Source of the DNA: Thalassovita taeanensis
GTDB taxonomy: Bacteria; Pseudomonadota; Alphaproteobacteria; Rhodobacterales; Rhodobacteraceae
Direction: 5' to 3'
NCBI RefSeq assembly: GCF_900110775.1
Contig: NZ_FOEP01000016.1
Coordinates: 1 to 64,000 of the forward strand
Length of the DNA: 64,000 nt
This document shows positions 1 to 8,507 of this stretch, one piece after another. Position numbers and translations under genes: made by a program. Positions within the stretch are counted from its first letter, which is position 1. Every line of letters starts with the position of its first letter. Under the pieces are notes generated by a model. That model did not search any database and was not told where the DNA came from. It was given only the letters and a program-made list of their open reading frames with translations.

Positions 1-32
1 ATGATCTGTTCATCCGTAAATCGTGCCTTCAT
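1..32 (-). CDS. IS3-family transposase OrfA, N-terminal fragment (runs off the window)
   Basis: The reverse complement of the first 32 bases reads ATG followed by codons for MKARFTDEQI, the usual start of OrfA (helix-turn-helix subunit) of IS3-family insertion sequences. A Shine-Dalgarno-like AAGGACGG lies just upstream at about 36-43. Only about eleven codons are inside the window, so completeness of the transposase and presence of OrfB cannot be judged. Identification rests on recognition of the N-terminal motif. Confidence 0.65.
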   Translation of the reverse strand, partial: MKARFTDEQI

Positions 33-62
33 TTGTCCGTCCTTTTGTTGGGCGGACTCTAC
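1..62 (-). mobile_element. End of an IS3-type insertion sequence
   Basis: Beyond the OrfA start codon there are about 30 bases of leader. They end at TGTAGAGTCCGCC (minus strand, about 50-62), which starts with TG as IS3-family ends commonly do. The boundary at about 62 is inferred; the opposite terminal repeat and target duplication are outside the window. Confidence 0.4.
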
Positions 63-79
63 ACAAATTTGGAGGAGTT

Positions 80-292
80 TTAGGGGCTCAGGTCACAGTC
101 AGGGTTTGAGTTGGGGGTGAACAAATTGCTGGAAAGGTCGTTTGCTTCAGCCACCGAAGCTCCCGCATCTATCATCCGTAGGTAGTCTACAGCGCAAACA
201 AAAGTCCGCCCTCGCTGCACTACGTGACGCACTACGAAGAATGCAACTACCGTCAGTCCAAAGATCCACATGTGACACCCGTCAATATCCAT
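80..292 (-). CDS. Small hypothetical membrane protein
   Basis: A 70-residue frame with one probable membrane segment near the N-terminus (residues about 8-22, WIFGLTVVAFFVV) and a polar C-terminal half containing YLRMIDAGASVAEAND. I do not recognise a family. It is divergent from the XRE regulator at 357, with 64 bases between the start codons, so that regulator could control it. No convincing ribosome-binding site is seen. The composition is less GC-rich than the housekeeping genes, and it lies beside an IS end, consistent with accessory DNA. Confidence 0.35.
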   Translation of the reverse strand: MDIDGCHMWIFGLTVVAFFVVRHVVQRGRTFVCAVDYLRMIDAGASVAEANDLSSNLFTPNSNPDCDLSP

Positions 293-356
293 TTTTTAGA
301 TAACTGAATTATGGATATAAGTGCTTGCACCATCTGACAAGGGTGGAATGCGGTGA

Positions 357-599
357 ATGCCAAAGACGCTAGGTGATAAAAGGCACGACGCACTCGTTGC
401 ATATATCAAAACATGCAGGTTGGCCGCAGGACTGAACCAAGCCGAAGTTGCCCAACGTTTGGGTGTATACCAGTCACACGTAGCGCGCATCGAGAGCGGG
501 CAGCGACGTATCGACGTTATTGAGCTGATCAGACTTGGAGAAGCGCTTGGATTTGACCCAGCAGAGGCGGTCCGTAACCTTTCGGAACTCAAGGCATAA
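357..599 (+). CDS. XRE-family helix-turn-helix regulator
   Basis: An 80-residue protein made almost entirely of a Cro/C1-type helix-turn-helix. Residues about 24-60 (GLNQAEVAQRLGVYQSHVARIESG) show the classic scaffold, with the recognition helix around QSHVARIE. There is no effector or peptidase domain, so it is probably a small DNA-binding repressor or the antitoxin-like partner of a lost gene. It starts at the ATG at 357 with a weak GGTG upstream. It stands alone between a possible small membrane protein gene on the other strand and a long stretch without genes. Confidence 0.8.
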   Translation: MPKTLGDKRHDALVAYIKTCRLAAGLNQAEVAQRLGVYQSHVARIESGQRRIDVIELIRLGEALGFDPAEAVRNLSELKA

Positions 600-1811
600 T
601 GCTGCGATAAAATTTTTTAAGGGGGGTATCTTCCCTATCCGCGCGGCCAGCTTCCCCCATAGGGCCGCCCTAGGTGCAGATCGCCGACGAGCCGCTGCAT
701 GTGCTCTGAGAGCGACGAGGGCCAGCCCTGAGAGCTAGGCCGGGGCAAGGGGTAGGGGGGGAGCTAGGCTAGGCACAGGGTACACCCATCGCCGCCCTCA
801 GGGCTGACCTGTGGCAAGGCGTGGGCTGGCGCGGCTGATCTGTCTCTTTTGCAGACCGGGGATCAGCCCGGGGCTAACCCTGCCCTTGTGTGCCTCCCTA
901 AGAAGAAAAGCCGGATTTGGGCTGTTTTAGCCTGTATCTGTCTTAAAAAAGAGGGGCCAGCCCTAGGTAAGCCCATAGAGCTAGCTTAGGTCAGCCCTAG
1001 GCCGGTGAATGCAGGCATAGAGACGCCCAGAGAGTTAGCCCGAGAGATGGAGAGAGATTAGAGGCTCAGTAGGTAGGACCGAATTAAGGCCATAGATAAT
1101 CCCTGCATCTAATAGGCTGGATTCATCTCAGAGCCGGGATAGAGCTAGCCCATGCATGTCAAATGAACAGTAATGCCGTCGGGTTTAGAATAGACTTCCT
1201 GTTCAAGTTAATTCTGCTTGCAGTTCGCTCTAGTGTGACACAAAGTGGGACACGCAAGCAAACCACACGCTTGATAGCCAAATCCTTTCAGTGGCTTAGA
1301 GAAATGGTAGCGAGTCCGGTACTCGCCTCCACTAATTATCAGAAATCGTTCCCCTTGGTTTGCAGGTTGGTTTACACAAACCACCTCATTTTCAACTATT
1401 GGTCGCGTCTTATTGCCATCGCAATGGCTTGTTACATGGCAGCGCGGGCGCCGATTTCACTAAATCCACGGTGATCGACACAGATGTCAGAGCCAGCGCA
1501 GCTTTTGCGCGGGCTCCCGACTGTCCAACGTCACGTCAGTGCACGCCACCTCAGCACGGGGCAATCGCCCAAATACATGCCGAAAAGCCCCAGGACCCGG
1601 CCGTTTAGCCCATATTTTCCGCGCGATTCAGGCAATACGCCCGGATTAGCCCGAAACTTAGGCTTCATGACCACCCAAAATGGTTATCCTATTCGTGTGA
1701 AAGCTGTATGCGTGAAGCCCCCTTTTTTTGAACCGTACGGGGTAAATTATGTCCGGCTTTTCGGGCCACCCGCTGATCGCGGGTGGAGCAACAGGGAAAA
1801 AGGAACAAAAA
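600..1811. other. About 1.2 kb without a convincing gene
   Basis: No reading frame here looks like a protein: the frames of 60-180 codons have low-complexity or shifted-frame composition. From about 640 to 1155 the DNA is built from short AGCCC/GGGCT words (listed separately). From about 1160 to 1811 nothing is recognised apart from the promoter region expected before the stress-protein gene. This may be a decayed accessory segment between the IS end and the conserved chromosome. Confidence 0.6.
640..1155. repeat. Dense AGCCC/GGGCT word cluster
   Basis: Short words such as CCAGCCCT, GAGCTAGG, GAGCTAGC, TCAGCCCTAGG, GGGCTGACC and GGGCTAACCC recur on both strands, many partly palindromic. They are irregularly spaced, so this is neither a simple tandem array nor a CRISPR. 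A fainter continuation (TTTAGCCCA, ATTAGCCCG) appears at about 1600-1655. The function is unknown. Confidence 0.5.
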
Positions 1812-2249
1812 ATGACAACGAAATTGATAGTGGGCCTCGACGGGACAGGTTCGGGGGACAGGGCACTTGCCTTTGCAAGCAACCTTGCGGCGCTTATCGG
1901 CGACTGCGAGCTGGTGGTCGCTTACGTGATCGAATGGTCACCTTATTCTTTCCAGACACCAGAAGAGAACGCGATGCGGCACAAGCGGCGAGAAGAAGAG
2001 ATTTCGACGGCGCGCGAGCGGATCATTGATCCCGCCGTAAACGAACTGACAGCCGCTGGATTGAAGGTGCAAGGCGTTGTGCGCCACGGCGATGTGGCGG
2101 ACACGCTCAACGCCATTTGCGAAGAGCAAGGTGGCCAGCAGATCATCGTTTGCCGGTCCTCGGAAGGCGGGTTTGCCAAGCGTTTCTTCGGCAGCGCGAC
2201 GTCGAACCTTGTCATGAGCGCAACCGTGCCTGTCACAGTCATCGCCTAG
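1812..2249 (+). CDS. Universal stress protein (UspA family)
   Basis: A 145-residue single-domain Usp. The N-terminal strand [17 protein letters not shown] and a C-terminal segment of the type [33 protein letters not shown] match the Usp fold. The latter is the usual ATP-binding loop region, G-x-x-G-x-S-like here as [10 protein letters not shown]. The ATG at 1812 is preferred over an earlier in-frame start at 1749 because homologues begin with the beta strand. The stop is only 14 bases before the symporter gene, so they are probably cotranscribed. Usp proteins encoded beside transporters can modulate transport (TeaD beside the TeaABC TRAP transporter), an inference for this pair. Confidence 0.9.
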   Translation: MTTKLIVGLDGTGSGDRALAFASNLAALIGDCELVVAYVIEWSPYSFQTPEENAMRHKRREEEISTARERIIDPAVNELTAAGLKVQGVVRHGDVADTLNAICEEQGGQQIIVCRSSEGGFAKRFFGSATSNLVMSATVPVTVIA

Positions 2250-2263
2250 GGAAAGTAGAAATC

Positions 2264-3808
2264 ATGAAACTGATAGCAAAAACACTCCTCGCTGCGCCGG
2301 GCATCGCGTTCGCGTTACCGGCCTACGCACAAGAGGCGATGACGCTGGACGAAAAGGTCAACTCGGCCTTTGCTAAATTCACCGGTCCTTTTGTAAGCCT
2401 GATCTTTGCCCCCCTACCCGGAACAAGCTTTCCCTGGATCGTTTTGTGGCTGGTCGTGGCGGCAACGGTCTTCACGTTTTACTTCGCCTTCGTCCAACTG
2501 CGCTTCTTCAGCCACGCCATCGCGCTGGTCAGAGGCGACTATTCTGACCCCAAAGACGCAGGCGAGGTCAGCCATTTCCAGGCGCTGACCACCGCGCTTT
2601 CCGGAACCGTTGGCTTGGGCAACATCGCTGGTGTTGCTGTGGCCGTCGGCATTGGCGGACCGGGGGCAACCTTCTGGATGATCCTGGCGGGTTTGCTGGG
2701 CATGGCTTCCAAGTTCACCGAATGTACCTTGGGTGTGAAGTACCGCAACGAATACGCCGATGGGTCCGTTTCCGGGGGGCCAATGTACTATATCTCGAAG
2801 GGGTTTGCAGAGCGCGGGTTGCCCGGCGGGAAAGTCCTGTCGGTGCTGTTTGCGATTTTCTGTATTCTTGGGGCCTTGGGCGGCGGGAACATGTTTCAGG
2901 CCAATCAGGCGCATGCGCAGATCTCTGGCATCTTCGGTGAATACCCCGGTTGGATCACCGGTATCGTCTTTGCGGTTATTGTCTTTGCGGTGATCGTTGG
3001 CGGGATCAAATCCATCGCCAATGTGACCGAAAAGGTCGTGCCGTTTATGGGCATTCTGTATGTTGGCGCGGCGCTGATCATCCTGCTGGTTAACTATGAC
3101 AAGATTGGCTGGGCCTTTGGTCAGATCTTTACCGGTGCCTTTACCGGCCTGGGGATTGCGGGCGGCTTTGTCGGCGCGCTGATCCAGGGCTTCAAACGGG
3201 CCGCGTTTTCAAACGAGGCCGGTGTCGGCTCTGCGGCCATCGCCCACTCGGCGGTGCGCACCAATGAGCCGATCACCGAAGGGTTCGTTTCCCTGCTCGA
3301 GCCGCTGATCGACACGGTTGTGATCTGCACGATGACCGCTTTGGTGATCACGATCTCGGGTCAGTTGATCTCGGACCCAGCGACGGGTCTGTATGTTCTT
3401 GACGGAAGTTCCATCGCAACGGTGGATGGCAACAGCGGTGTCGCCTTGACGTCGGCGGCCTTTGCGTCCGGGATCAGCTGGTTCCCGTATGTGCTGGCGA
3501 TTGCGGTTGTTCTCTTCGCCTTCTCAACCATGATTTCGTGGTCTTACTATGGGCTCAAAGCATGGACCTATCTTTTTGGCGAAGGCAAAATCTCTGAGCT
3601 GATCTTCAAAGTCATCTTCTGCGTTTTTGTGGTTATCGGCGCTGCCGCCAGCCTTGGTCCGGTCATCGACTTCTCGGATGCGGCGATCTTTGCGATGGCG
3701 GTGGTGAACATCACCGGGCTCTATTTCCTGATGTCGATTGTTCGTAAGGAGATGCACTCCTATAGCGCACGCCTTGCGTCAGGCGAGATCAAGAAGTTCA
3801 AGCACTGA
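2264..3808 (+). CDS. Sodium:amino-acid (alanine/glycine) symporter, AGCS family
   Basis: A 514-residue inner-membrane symporter predicted to couple Na+ entry to alanine or glycine uptake. After a signal-like segment ending at PAYAQ it has a long hydrophobic body with family motifs: [49 protein letters not shown] and the conserved [15 protein letters not shown]. The start at ATG 2264 directly follows the stress-protein gene, with GGAAAG upstream. The presence of a cleavable-looking N-terminus is typical of proteobacterial members. The exact substrate cannot be told from sequence. Confidence 0.93.
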   Translation: MKLIAKTLLAAPGIAFALPAYAQEAMTLDEKVNSAFAKFTGPFVSLIFAPLPGTSFPWIVLWLVVAATVFTFYFAFVQLRFFSHAIALVRGDYSDPKDAGEVSHFQALTTALSGTVGLGNIAGVAVAVGIGGPGATFWMILAGLLGMASKFTECTLGVKYRNEYADGSVSGGPMYYISKGFAERGLPGGKVLSVLFAIFCILGALGGGNMFQANQAHAQISGIFGEYPGWITGIVFAVIVFAVIVGGIKSIANVTEKVVPFMGILYVGAALIILLVNYDKIGWAFGQIFTGAFTGLGIAGGFVGALIQGFKRAAFSNEAGVGSAAIAHSAVRTNEPITEGFVSLLEPLIDTVVICTMTALVITISGQLISDPATGLYVLDGSSIATVDGNSGVALTSAAFASGISWFPYVLAIAVVLFAFSTMISWSYYGLKAWTYLFGEGKISELIFKVIFCVFVVIGAAASLGPVIDFSDAAIFAMAVVNITGLYFLMSIVRKEMHSYSARLASGEIKKFKH

Positions 3809-3818
3809 CAAAACAACA

Positions 3819-3845
3819 ACGTAAGGCGGTGACCCCGCCTTACGT
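3819..3845 (+). terminator. Hairpin after the symporter gene
   Basis: A perfect 11-bp stem, ACGTAAGGCGG with CCGCCTTACGT, and a 5-base loop begin 10 bases after the symporter stop. There is no T-tract, so it may be a Rho-assisted or RNA-stabilising hairpin. A second weaker hairpin (AAGGCAC / GTGCCTT) lies at about 3906-3934. Confidence 0.55.
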
Positions 3846-3998
3846 CAACACAAGTGATGTGTTCGAGCAGTTGTCATTGGGTTTTGCTAGACCTTTTTCG
3901 GACAAAAGGCACCCTCGATAAAATCGAAAGTGCCTTGCTCTCGTTCTAAGCCCCGCTGCCTCAGATCATTCGGCAGCGCAGCTATTTCGCAATAAGGA

Positions 3999-4331
3999 TC
4001 AGCGACGGCGCGGAGTGCCCTGTTTGGCAGGCGCTTCGGCGTGGACCGGGATCATGCGGGTCATGTCGATGCGGATCGGATCGCGGCGACCGCCAGTCTG
4101 ATCGTCGTCATCATCCTTGAGCCGCATGACGGCGATGGCGAATTGCACTCCGGCGAAAACGATCCCGTTTGCAAACCACAAGATCACCACTGCCAGCACG
4201 CCCGCATCAGAATGCGACACCAGATGCCACAGATTGGCGACGTTGAACCACAGCAGCATGGCGACAAATGCGGCAGAGATGCCAAAGCCAATTAAGACCT
4301 GAGTAATATAGAGGCGGATAAGTTTGGGCAT
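3999..4331 (-). CDS. Hypothetical two-helix membrane protein
   Basis: A 110-residue protein with two predicted membrane helices (residues about 9-28, VLIGFGISAAFVAMLLWF, and about 44-67, VLAVVILWFANGIVFAGVQFAIAV). An acidic run DDDDD and a basic cytoplasmic tail ending RRR follow. The ATG at 4331 is chosen because AAGGAT lies 8 bases upstream; an earlier in-frame start at 4376 would add a poorly conserved-looking leader. I do not recognise a characterised family. It is convergent with the symporter gene. Confidence 0.7.
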   Translation of the reverse strand: MPKLIRLYITQVLIGFGISAAFVAMLLWFNVANLWHLVSHSDAGVLAVVILWFANGIVFAGVQFAIAVMRLKDDDDDQTGGRRDPIRIDMTRMIPVHAEAPAKQGTPRRR

Positions 4332-4413
4332 AATGCATATCCTTTCATGCATGTAAGATATGCCCTGCCCCTTCATTTACAAGCGGCGACATGACGCGGG
4401 GCGGAGAACCGCC

Positions 4414-4566
4414 TTAACGCGGGCCAGAACGCGCCTGCAAAGCGGGCATCGGCGGGCGCCCGGGGCGGTTTTGGTACTGCTCGGAGAAGATATTCCGGTC
4501 GCGGGCGGCCAGCGCGCGCAGGGCGATCAACCGATTTGTGCGCGCTTTGCGCATGAGATCAGACAT
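4414..4566 (-). CDS. Small basic hypothetical protein (50 aa)
   Basis: A short frame encoding MSDLMRKARTNRLIALRALA and a proline/arginine-rich tail. It has amphipathic, strongly basic N-terminal sequence and good third-position GC, like neighbouring genes. It sits in the same orientation as the small genes on either side. No family is recognised, and no strong ribosome-binding site is seen (upstream is AAAGGTCCCACC). It could be a real small regulator or a chance frame. Confidence 0.4.
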   Translation of the reverse strand: MSDLMRKARTNRLIALRALAARDRNIFSEQYQNRPGRPPMPALQARSGPR

Positions 4567-4613
4567 TGGTGGGACCTTTGGTTTAGTCAGCATATGTGGT
4601 GATGAGCCCCACG

Positions 4614-4775
4614 TCAGTCACGCGCGGCAGCGTGGTGTCCGAGCACGTCCGAGAACAGACTCGTGATTTCTTCACGGCTAACGCGCGGGCGGTCAGCTGC
4701 GCGTGCAGCGTTGTGGCCAACGTGGGCCGCATCGTATTTTAGGCAAAGACCGATCGTTTTGAGCAGAGAAAGCAT
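4614..4775 (-). CDS. Small hypothetical protein (53 aa)
   Basis: Starting at the ATG at 4775 (GGAAA just upstream), the frame encodes MLSLLKTIGLCLKYDAAHVG followed by a polar segment RPRVSREEITSLFSDVLGHH. The N-terminus is amphipathic. The frame is divergent from the ECF sigma gene, with about 210 bases between starts. No family is recognised. A longer in-frame start at 4829 exists but its extra residues look non-coding. Confidence 0.45.
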   Translation of the reverse strand: MLSLLKTIGLCLKYDAAHVGHNAARAADRPRVSREEITSLFSDVLGHHAAARD

Positions 4776-4985
4776 TTTCCGGCGTCCTGTCTTATATTCC
4801 CCGCAAACAGATACGCGGGCGGATGACACAGAGTTTCAGGCCGTGGCGATTTTTTTGTCCGGCGTGTGTCGTGTTGGTTTGACAGGTGTATGAAAGCGCC
4901 GGTTGTTTTTTTTTCGCGTAAAAACATTGCCTTGTCGCAACGCTCAACTAGGCTTAGGTCAAAGACCAGTCTGAGGGAGGCCCGC

Positions 4986-5528
4986 ATGACATCGCTTGCA
5001 CAGATCGAAGCCCTGATCGCGAAAGTGTCGATTGGCGACCGCAAGGCGTTCTCGGAGCTATACGACGCGACCAGTGCGAAACTTTTCGGTGTGACGATGC
5101 GTATCTTGAAGGACAGGGCCGGAGCCGAAGACGTGGTTCAGGAGGCCTATATCAAGATCTGGCGCTATGCGGATCGGTATTTAAGCACGGGGACAAGCCC
5201 GATGACATGGATGATCACGATTGCGCGCAACTCAGCGATTGACCGGCTGCGCCGACAGCGCGAGACTGAAGATGTTGGCGATCTGACAGAGCGGTTGAGC
5301 GATCGCGGCCCGACGCCAGAGCAAAGCGTTGTTGCGGCGTCAGAGGCGGCGCGGATCGTGGGATGTCTGGATCAGCTGGAGGCCGACAAAGGCCGGGCGG
5401 TGCGCGGGGTATATCTTGAGGGGCAGAGCTATGCCGATCTGGCGGCGGTGTTTGATGTGCCGCTGAATACGATGCGGACCTGGCTGCGGCGCAGTCTGAT
5501 CAGCCTGAGGGAGTGTATGAGCGCATGA
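4986..5528 (+). CDS. ECF-type RNA polymerase sigma factor (SigK-like)
   Basis: A 180-residue group-4 sigma factor with the two usual domains. Region 2 is residues about 20-90, including DVVQEAYIKIWRYADRY and TWMITIARNSAIDRLRR, which bind core and the -10 element. Region 4 is about residues 120-175, with a helix-turn-helix in YLEGQSYADLAAVFDVPLNTMRTWLRRSL. The ATG at 4986 has a strong GAGGGAGG. The stop overlaps the next start (ATGA), and the partner is a membrane anti-sigma factor, so the pair forms a signal-responsive switch. The inducing signal is not evident. Confidence 0.9.
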   Translation: MTSLAQIEALIAKVSIGDRKAFSELYDATSAKLFGVTMRILKDRAGAEDVVQEAYIKIWRYADRYLSTGTSPMTWMITIARNSAIDRLRRQRETEDVGDLTERLSDRGPTPEQSVVAASEAARIVGCLDQLEADKGRAVRGVYLEGQSYADLAAVFDVPLNTMRTWLRRSLISLRECMSA

Positions 5529-6220
5529 CCGATGCGAGTGAGAAAGACGACGATCTGCTGGCGGCGGAATATGTGCTGCGCCTGCTGGCGCCCGACGACG
5601 CGCGCGCGTTTGAGCGGCGCTTGGCGACGGATCATGGCGCGCAACAAAGTGTTGCACGCTGGGAGGCGTATTTCGCCGGGCTGAACGACGAGTTCGCCGA
5701 GGTGGTACCGCCGAAATCGGTCAAGATCGGAGTTCAGGAGCGACTGTTTGGCGCGCCGCCGCGTCGGGTGCCATTGTGGCAGCGGGCCGGGATTTGGCAG
5801 GGCATCAGCTTCGCCTCGCTGGCGGTGGCAGGGTTCTTTGCGGCGCAAAACCTGACCGTTCCGGGGCCTCAGACCGGAGCCCGCGGGCCGGTTTATGTCA
5901 GCGAGATTGCAGCGGCGGATGCCAGCCTGCGGGTGCTGGCGCTCTATGCGCCCGAGGCGGGCGAGCTTCGCATCACGCGCACCGCAGGTGCAGCGCAAGA
6001 CGGCCGCGCACTGGAACTGTGGGCGATTGCGGGCGACGCCGCCCCGGTGTCGTTGGGAGTATTGCCGGGCGAGGCCAAAGCCGTTGTCACGCTGCCCGAG
6101 GGACTGCGCGCGGGCGTGGCCACGCTGGTGCTGGCGATCAGCGACGAACCGCCGGGCGGATCGCTCACCGGCGCCCCCACCGGAGCAGTATTGGCAGTTG
6201 GTCAGGTGACGGAGTTATAG
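5525..6220 (+). CDS. Anti-sigma factor (RskA-type, membrane-anchored)
   Basis: A 231-residue protein. Residues about 10-60 (LLAAEYVLRLLAPDDARAFERRLATD) resemble the anti-sigma N-terminal domain that binds the ECF factor in the cytoplasm. One membrane helix follows at about 90-110 (GISFASLAVAGFFAA), then an extracytoplasmic C-terminal domain of the RskA type (ALELWAIAGDAAPVSLGVLP). The start ATG at 5525 overlaps the sigma-factor stop, indicating translational coupling and fixed stoichiometry. An in-frame start 12 bases earlier is less likely. Confidence 0.85.
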   Translation: MTDASEKDDDLLAAEYVLRLLAPDDARAFERRLATDHGAQQSVARWEAYFAGLNDEFAEVVPPKSVKIGVQERLFGAPPRRVPLWQRAGIWQGISFASLAVAGFFAAQNLTVPGPQTGARGPVYVSEIAAADASLRVLALYAPEAGELRITRTAGAAQDGRALELWAIAGDAAPVSLGVLPGEAKAVVTLPEGLRAGVATLVLAISDEPPGGSLTGAPTGAVLAVGQVTEL

Positions 6221-6242
6221 CGGCGGCGATCTGACGGTCGGA

Positions 6243-6731
6243 TCAGAACGCTTCGGGCCGAGCCTCGCGCGCCATGTGATCCAGCACGGCGTTGACGAAG
6301 CTTGGCTCTTTGCCATCGGGAAAGAAAGCGCGGGCGACGTCGACATATTCAGTGATGACCACTTTGGGCGGCGTTTCGCTTTGGACCAATTCGGCCCCGG
6401 CGGCGCGGAACAGGGCGCGCAGGGTCGGGTCGATACGGGCGATCGGCCATTTGGCCACCAGCGCGCGGTCGGTCATCTGGTCGATTTTCGCCTGCCAGTT
6501 CACCGCATCGTTCAGCACCTTGCGAAACAGCTGAGGATCACCATCCTGCATTTCGGTGCCGTCATAGGCAGCGCCAAAGCGGAATTCTACGAACTCGGAC
6601 GCGATCGCTTCGGCTGTCAGGCCGGAGTGTTCCATCTGAAACAGCGCCTGCACGGCATAAAGCCGGGAGGCGGATTTCATCTTGCGCTTCTGGTTGCCCG
6701 AAAGCGGGGTCAGCTGGTCGTCGGTGCTCAT
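6243..6731 (-). CDS. nusB: Transcription antitermination protein NusB
   Basis: A 162-residue all-helical RNA-binding protein of the rRNA antitermination complex (with NusE/S10, on boxA). Typical features are the N-terminal SASRLYAVQALFQME and the C-terminal PPKVVITEYVDVARAFFPDGKEPSFVNAVLD. The ATG at 6731 overlaps the ribH stop by four bases, so it is the last gene of the ribB-ribH-nusB unit. This arrangement is common in alphaproteobacteria. It converges on the anti-sigma gene with only 22 bases between. Confidence 0.95.
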   Translation of the reverse strand: MSTDDQLTPLSGNQKRKMKSASRLYAVQALFQMEHSGLTAEAIASEFVEFRFGAAYDGTEMQDGDPQLFRKVLNDAVNWQAKIDQMTDRALVAKWPIARIDPTLRALFRAAGAELVQSETPPKVVITEYVDVARAFFPDGKEPSFVNAVLDHMAREARPEAF

Positions 6732-7279
6732 GCGGTGGGGTTGTCCTTCAGTTCGCCAGCCAGCTTGTACTCTTCGGTTGCGGGCATGAAGCCCACGCCC
6801 TTGCGCTGGCCGCCCCACTTACGGCTGAGTGCGATCAGATGCAAGGCCGCGGCCGCTGCGCCGCCGCCTTTATTCTGATCGGCGGGATCTGCGCGGACTT
6901 CGGCCTGTTTTCGGTTTTCCACCGTCAGAATGCCGTTGCCAATGCAAAGGCCCTGAAGGCCCAGCAATTGCAAGGCGCGGCTGCTGTCGTTGCAGACGGT
7001 ATCATAGTGGGTGGTTTCGCCGCGGATGACGCAGCCAAGGGCGACATAGCCGTCAAAGTTACTCATCCGGCCCGCAATACCGATGGCGGTGGGAATTTCC
7101 AGTGCGCCGGGAACCTCAACCAGTTCGTGGGTGGCACCGGCGGCTTCGATTTCGGCCAGGGCACCGGCGATCATATTGTCGGCGATGTCTTTATAATATG
7201 GCGAGACAACGATCAGCAGCTTGACGGGTTTGTCAAAGCTGGGGCGCGGCAGGATATAGTGGGTTTCGTGGCCAGCCAT
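6728..7279 (-). CDS. ribH: 6,7-dimethyl-8-ribityllumazine synthase
   Basis: A 183-residue lumazine synthase, condensing the ribitylamino-pyrimidine with dihydroxybutanone phosphate in the penultimate riboflavin step. Visible signatures are VEVPGALEIPTAIGIA, GYVALGCVIRGETTHYD and GNGILTVENRKQAEVRA. The C-terminal tail after about residue 150 is longer than in the shortest homologues. It overlaps ribB at its start (TGATG) and nusB at its end (ATGA), so the three genes are tightly coupled. Confidence 0.96.
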   Translation of the reverse strand: MAGHETHYILPRPSFDKPVKLLIVVSPYYKDIADNMIAGALAEIEAAGATHELVEVPGALEIPTAIGIAGRMSNFDGYVALGCVIRGETTHYDTVCNDSSRALQLLGLQGLCIGNGILTVENRKQAEVRADPADQNKGGGAAAAALHLIALSRKWGGQRKGVGFMPATEEYKLAGELKDNPTA

Positions 7280-8415
7280 CAGATCTCTCCGGTGATTTTG
7301 CGGGTTCCGGTAATTTCCAGCCCGTACGCATCCAGCCCAACCACATTGGGCTTGGGCGAATTGGTCAGCAGGGTCAGTTTCGACAGCCCCAGCGAGGACA
7401 GGATTTGCGCGCCCAGCCCGGCCTGACGCAGGGTTTGTGGGCTGGCCTCGTCCTGCATCACCATTTTCATATGAGTGTCGCGCAACAGCACGATCACGCC
7501 GCGCCCCTCGGCGGCGATCATCCGCATCGCGTCTGCGAATTCCGCCGCTCGACCAGTGGGGCCTGCGCCGACCAGATCAAGCATCGGGTCAAGCGTGTGG
7601 ACGCGGGTCAGAACCGGGACGTCTGTCGTGACATCGCCCTTGATCAGCACGATATGTTCCGAGCCTTTGATCGCATCGGTGTAAATCCGCAGGGTCCAGT
7701 CCCCGCCGAATTCCGAAACGATCTGCTGCTCCGAACGGACCTTGACCAGATTGTCATAACGACGGCGATAGGCGATCAGATCGGAAATCGTGCCGATTTT
7801 CAGCCCCTGTTTCTGGGCGAAAGCGACCAGATCGGGCAAGCGCGACATCGAGCCATCCTCGTTCATGATCTCACAAATCACACCCGAGGGGTTGAGCCCG
7901 GCAAGGCGCGACACATCCACCGCAGCCTCGGTATGGCCAGCGCGGACCAGCACGCCGCCATCACGGGCGCGCAGCGGGAACACATGCCCCGGCGTTGCGA
8001 TATCGGCCGAGGATTTACCCGCGTCGATCGCCACAGCCACGGTGCGGGCGCGGTCATGGGCGGAAATGCCGGTGCTGACGCCCTCGCGCGCCTCGATCGA
8101 CACGGTAAACGCGGTTTCATGCCGCGAGGAATTGTAGGACGCCATCAAGGGCAAACCCAGCGCGTCGACGCGTTCGCCGGTCAGCGTCAGGCAGATCAAC
8201 CCGCGCCCGTGCATCGCCATGAAGTTGATCGCCTCGGGCGTGGCCATCTGGGCCGGGATCACTAGATCGCCTTCGTTTTCGCGGTCTTCGTGATCAACAA
8301 GGATGAACATCCGGCCGTTGCGGGCATCCTCGATGATCTCTTCGATCGGGCTGATCGCGTCGCGCCAGTTTTCCTCAACCGGACCGGGCGTTTCAAAAGG
8401 CGCTGTGTCGGACAT
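7279..8415 (-). CDS. ribB: 3,4-dihydroxy-2-butanone-4-phosphate synthase with degenerate GTP cyclohydrolase II domain
   Basis: A 378-residue protein. Residues 1 to about 225 are a full DHBP synthase (DHEDRENEGD at 41-50, SRHETAFTVS, HTEAAVDVSRLAGL), converting ribulose-5-phosphate to the four-carbon riboflavin precursor. The remainder aligns with GTP cyclohydrolase II. However, the zinc-binding stretch normally carrying three cysteines reads RVHTLDPMLDLVG at about 271-283 and has no cysteine, so GTP hydrolysis is unlikely. A separate RibA must therefore exist elsewhere. It is the first gene of the unit with ribH and nusB. Confidence 0.93.
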   Translation of the reverse strand: MSDTAPFETPGPVEENWRDAISPIEEIIEDARNGRMFILVDHEDRENEGDLVIPAQMATPEAINFMAMHGRGLICLTLTGERVDALGLPLMASYNSSRHETAFTVSIEAREGVSTGISAHDRARTVAVAIDAGKSSADIATPGHVFPLRARDGGVLVRAGHTEAAVDVSRLAGLNPSGVICEIMNEDGSMSRLPDLVAFAQKQGLKIGTISDLIAYRRRYDNLVKVRSEQQIVSEFGGDWTLRIYTDAIKGSEHIVLIKGDVTTDVPVLTRVHTLDPMLDLVGAGPTGRAAEFADAMRMIAAEGRGVIVLLRDTHMKMVMQDEASPQTLRQAGLGAQILSSLGLSKLTLLTNSPKPNVVGLDAYGLEITGTRKITGEI

Positions 8416-8434
8416 GGGATCCCCTCTCGGATTT

Positions 8435-8462
8435 CACCCCGCCAGATACCGCAGGCGGGGTG
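8435..8462 (-). terminator. Hairpin between the hydrolase gene and ribB
   Basis: A 9-bp stem CACCCCGCC / GGCGGGGTG with a 10-base loop is extended by ATTT/AAAT pairs around one bulged base. It lies after the MBL-hydrolase stop and before ribB on the same strand. It has no T-tract. Terminator or 5'-UTR structure are both possible; it does not show the conserved arms of an FMN riboswitch. Confidence 0.4.
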
Positions 8463-8507
8463 GAAATGCCAGAGGCAACGCGGCGTCTTGGCTGCCGAAA
8501 ACGTTGC

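Noticed and set aside
1280-1345. tRNA-like or tmRNA-like 3' end around GAGTCCGGTACTCGCCTCCA
   Set aside because: The matching 5' acceptor arm and a cloverleaf cannot be found; GAGT...ACTC is only a small hairpin. A relic att site is possible but unsupported.
1163-1608. Frames of 80-105 codons in the gene-poor left region
   Set aside because: No ribosome-binding sites, domains or coding-like composition; they overlap each other in different frames.
8416-8507. FMN riboswitch before ribB
   Set aside because: The region is too short and lacks the conserved RFN arms; only a simple hairpin is present.
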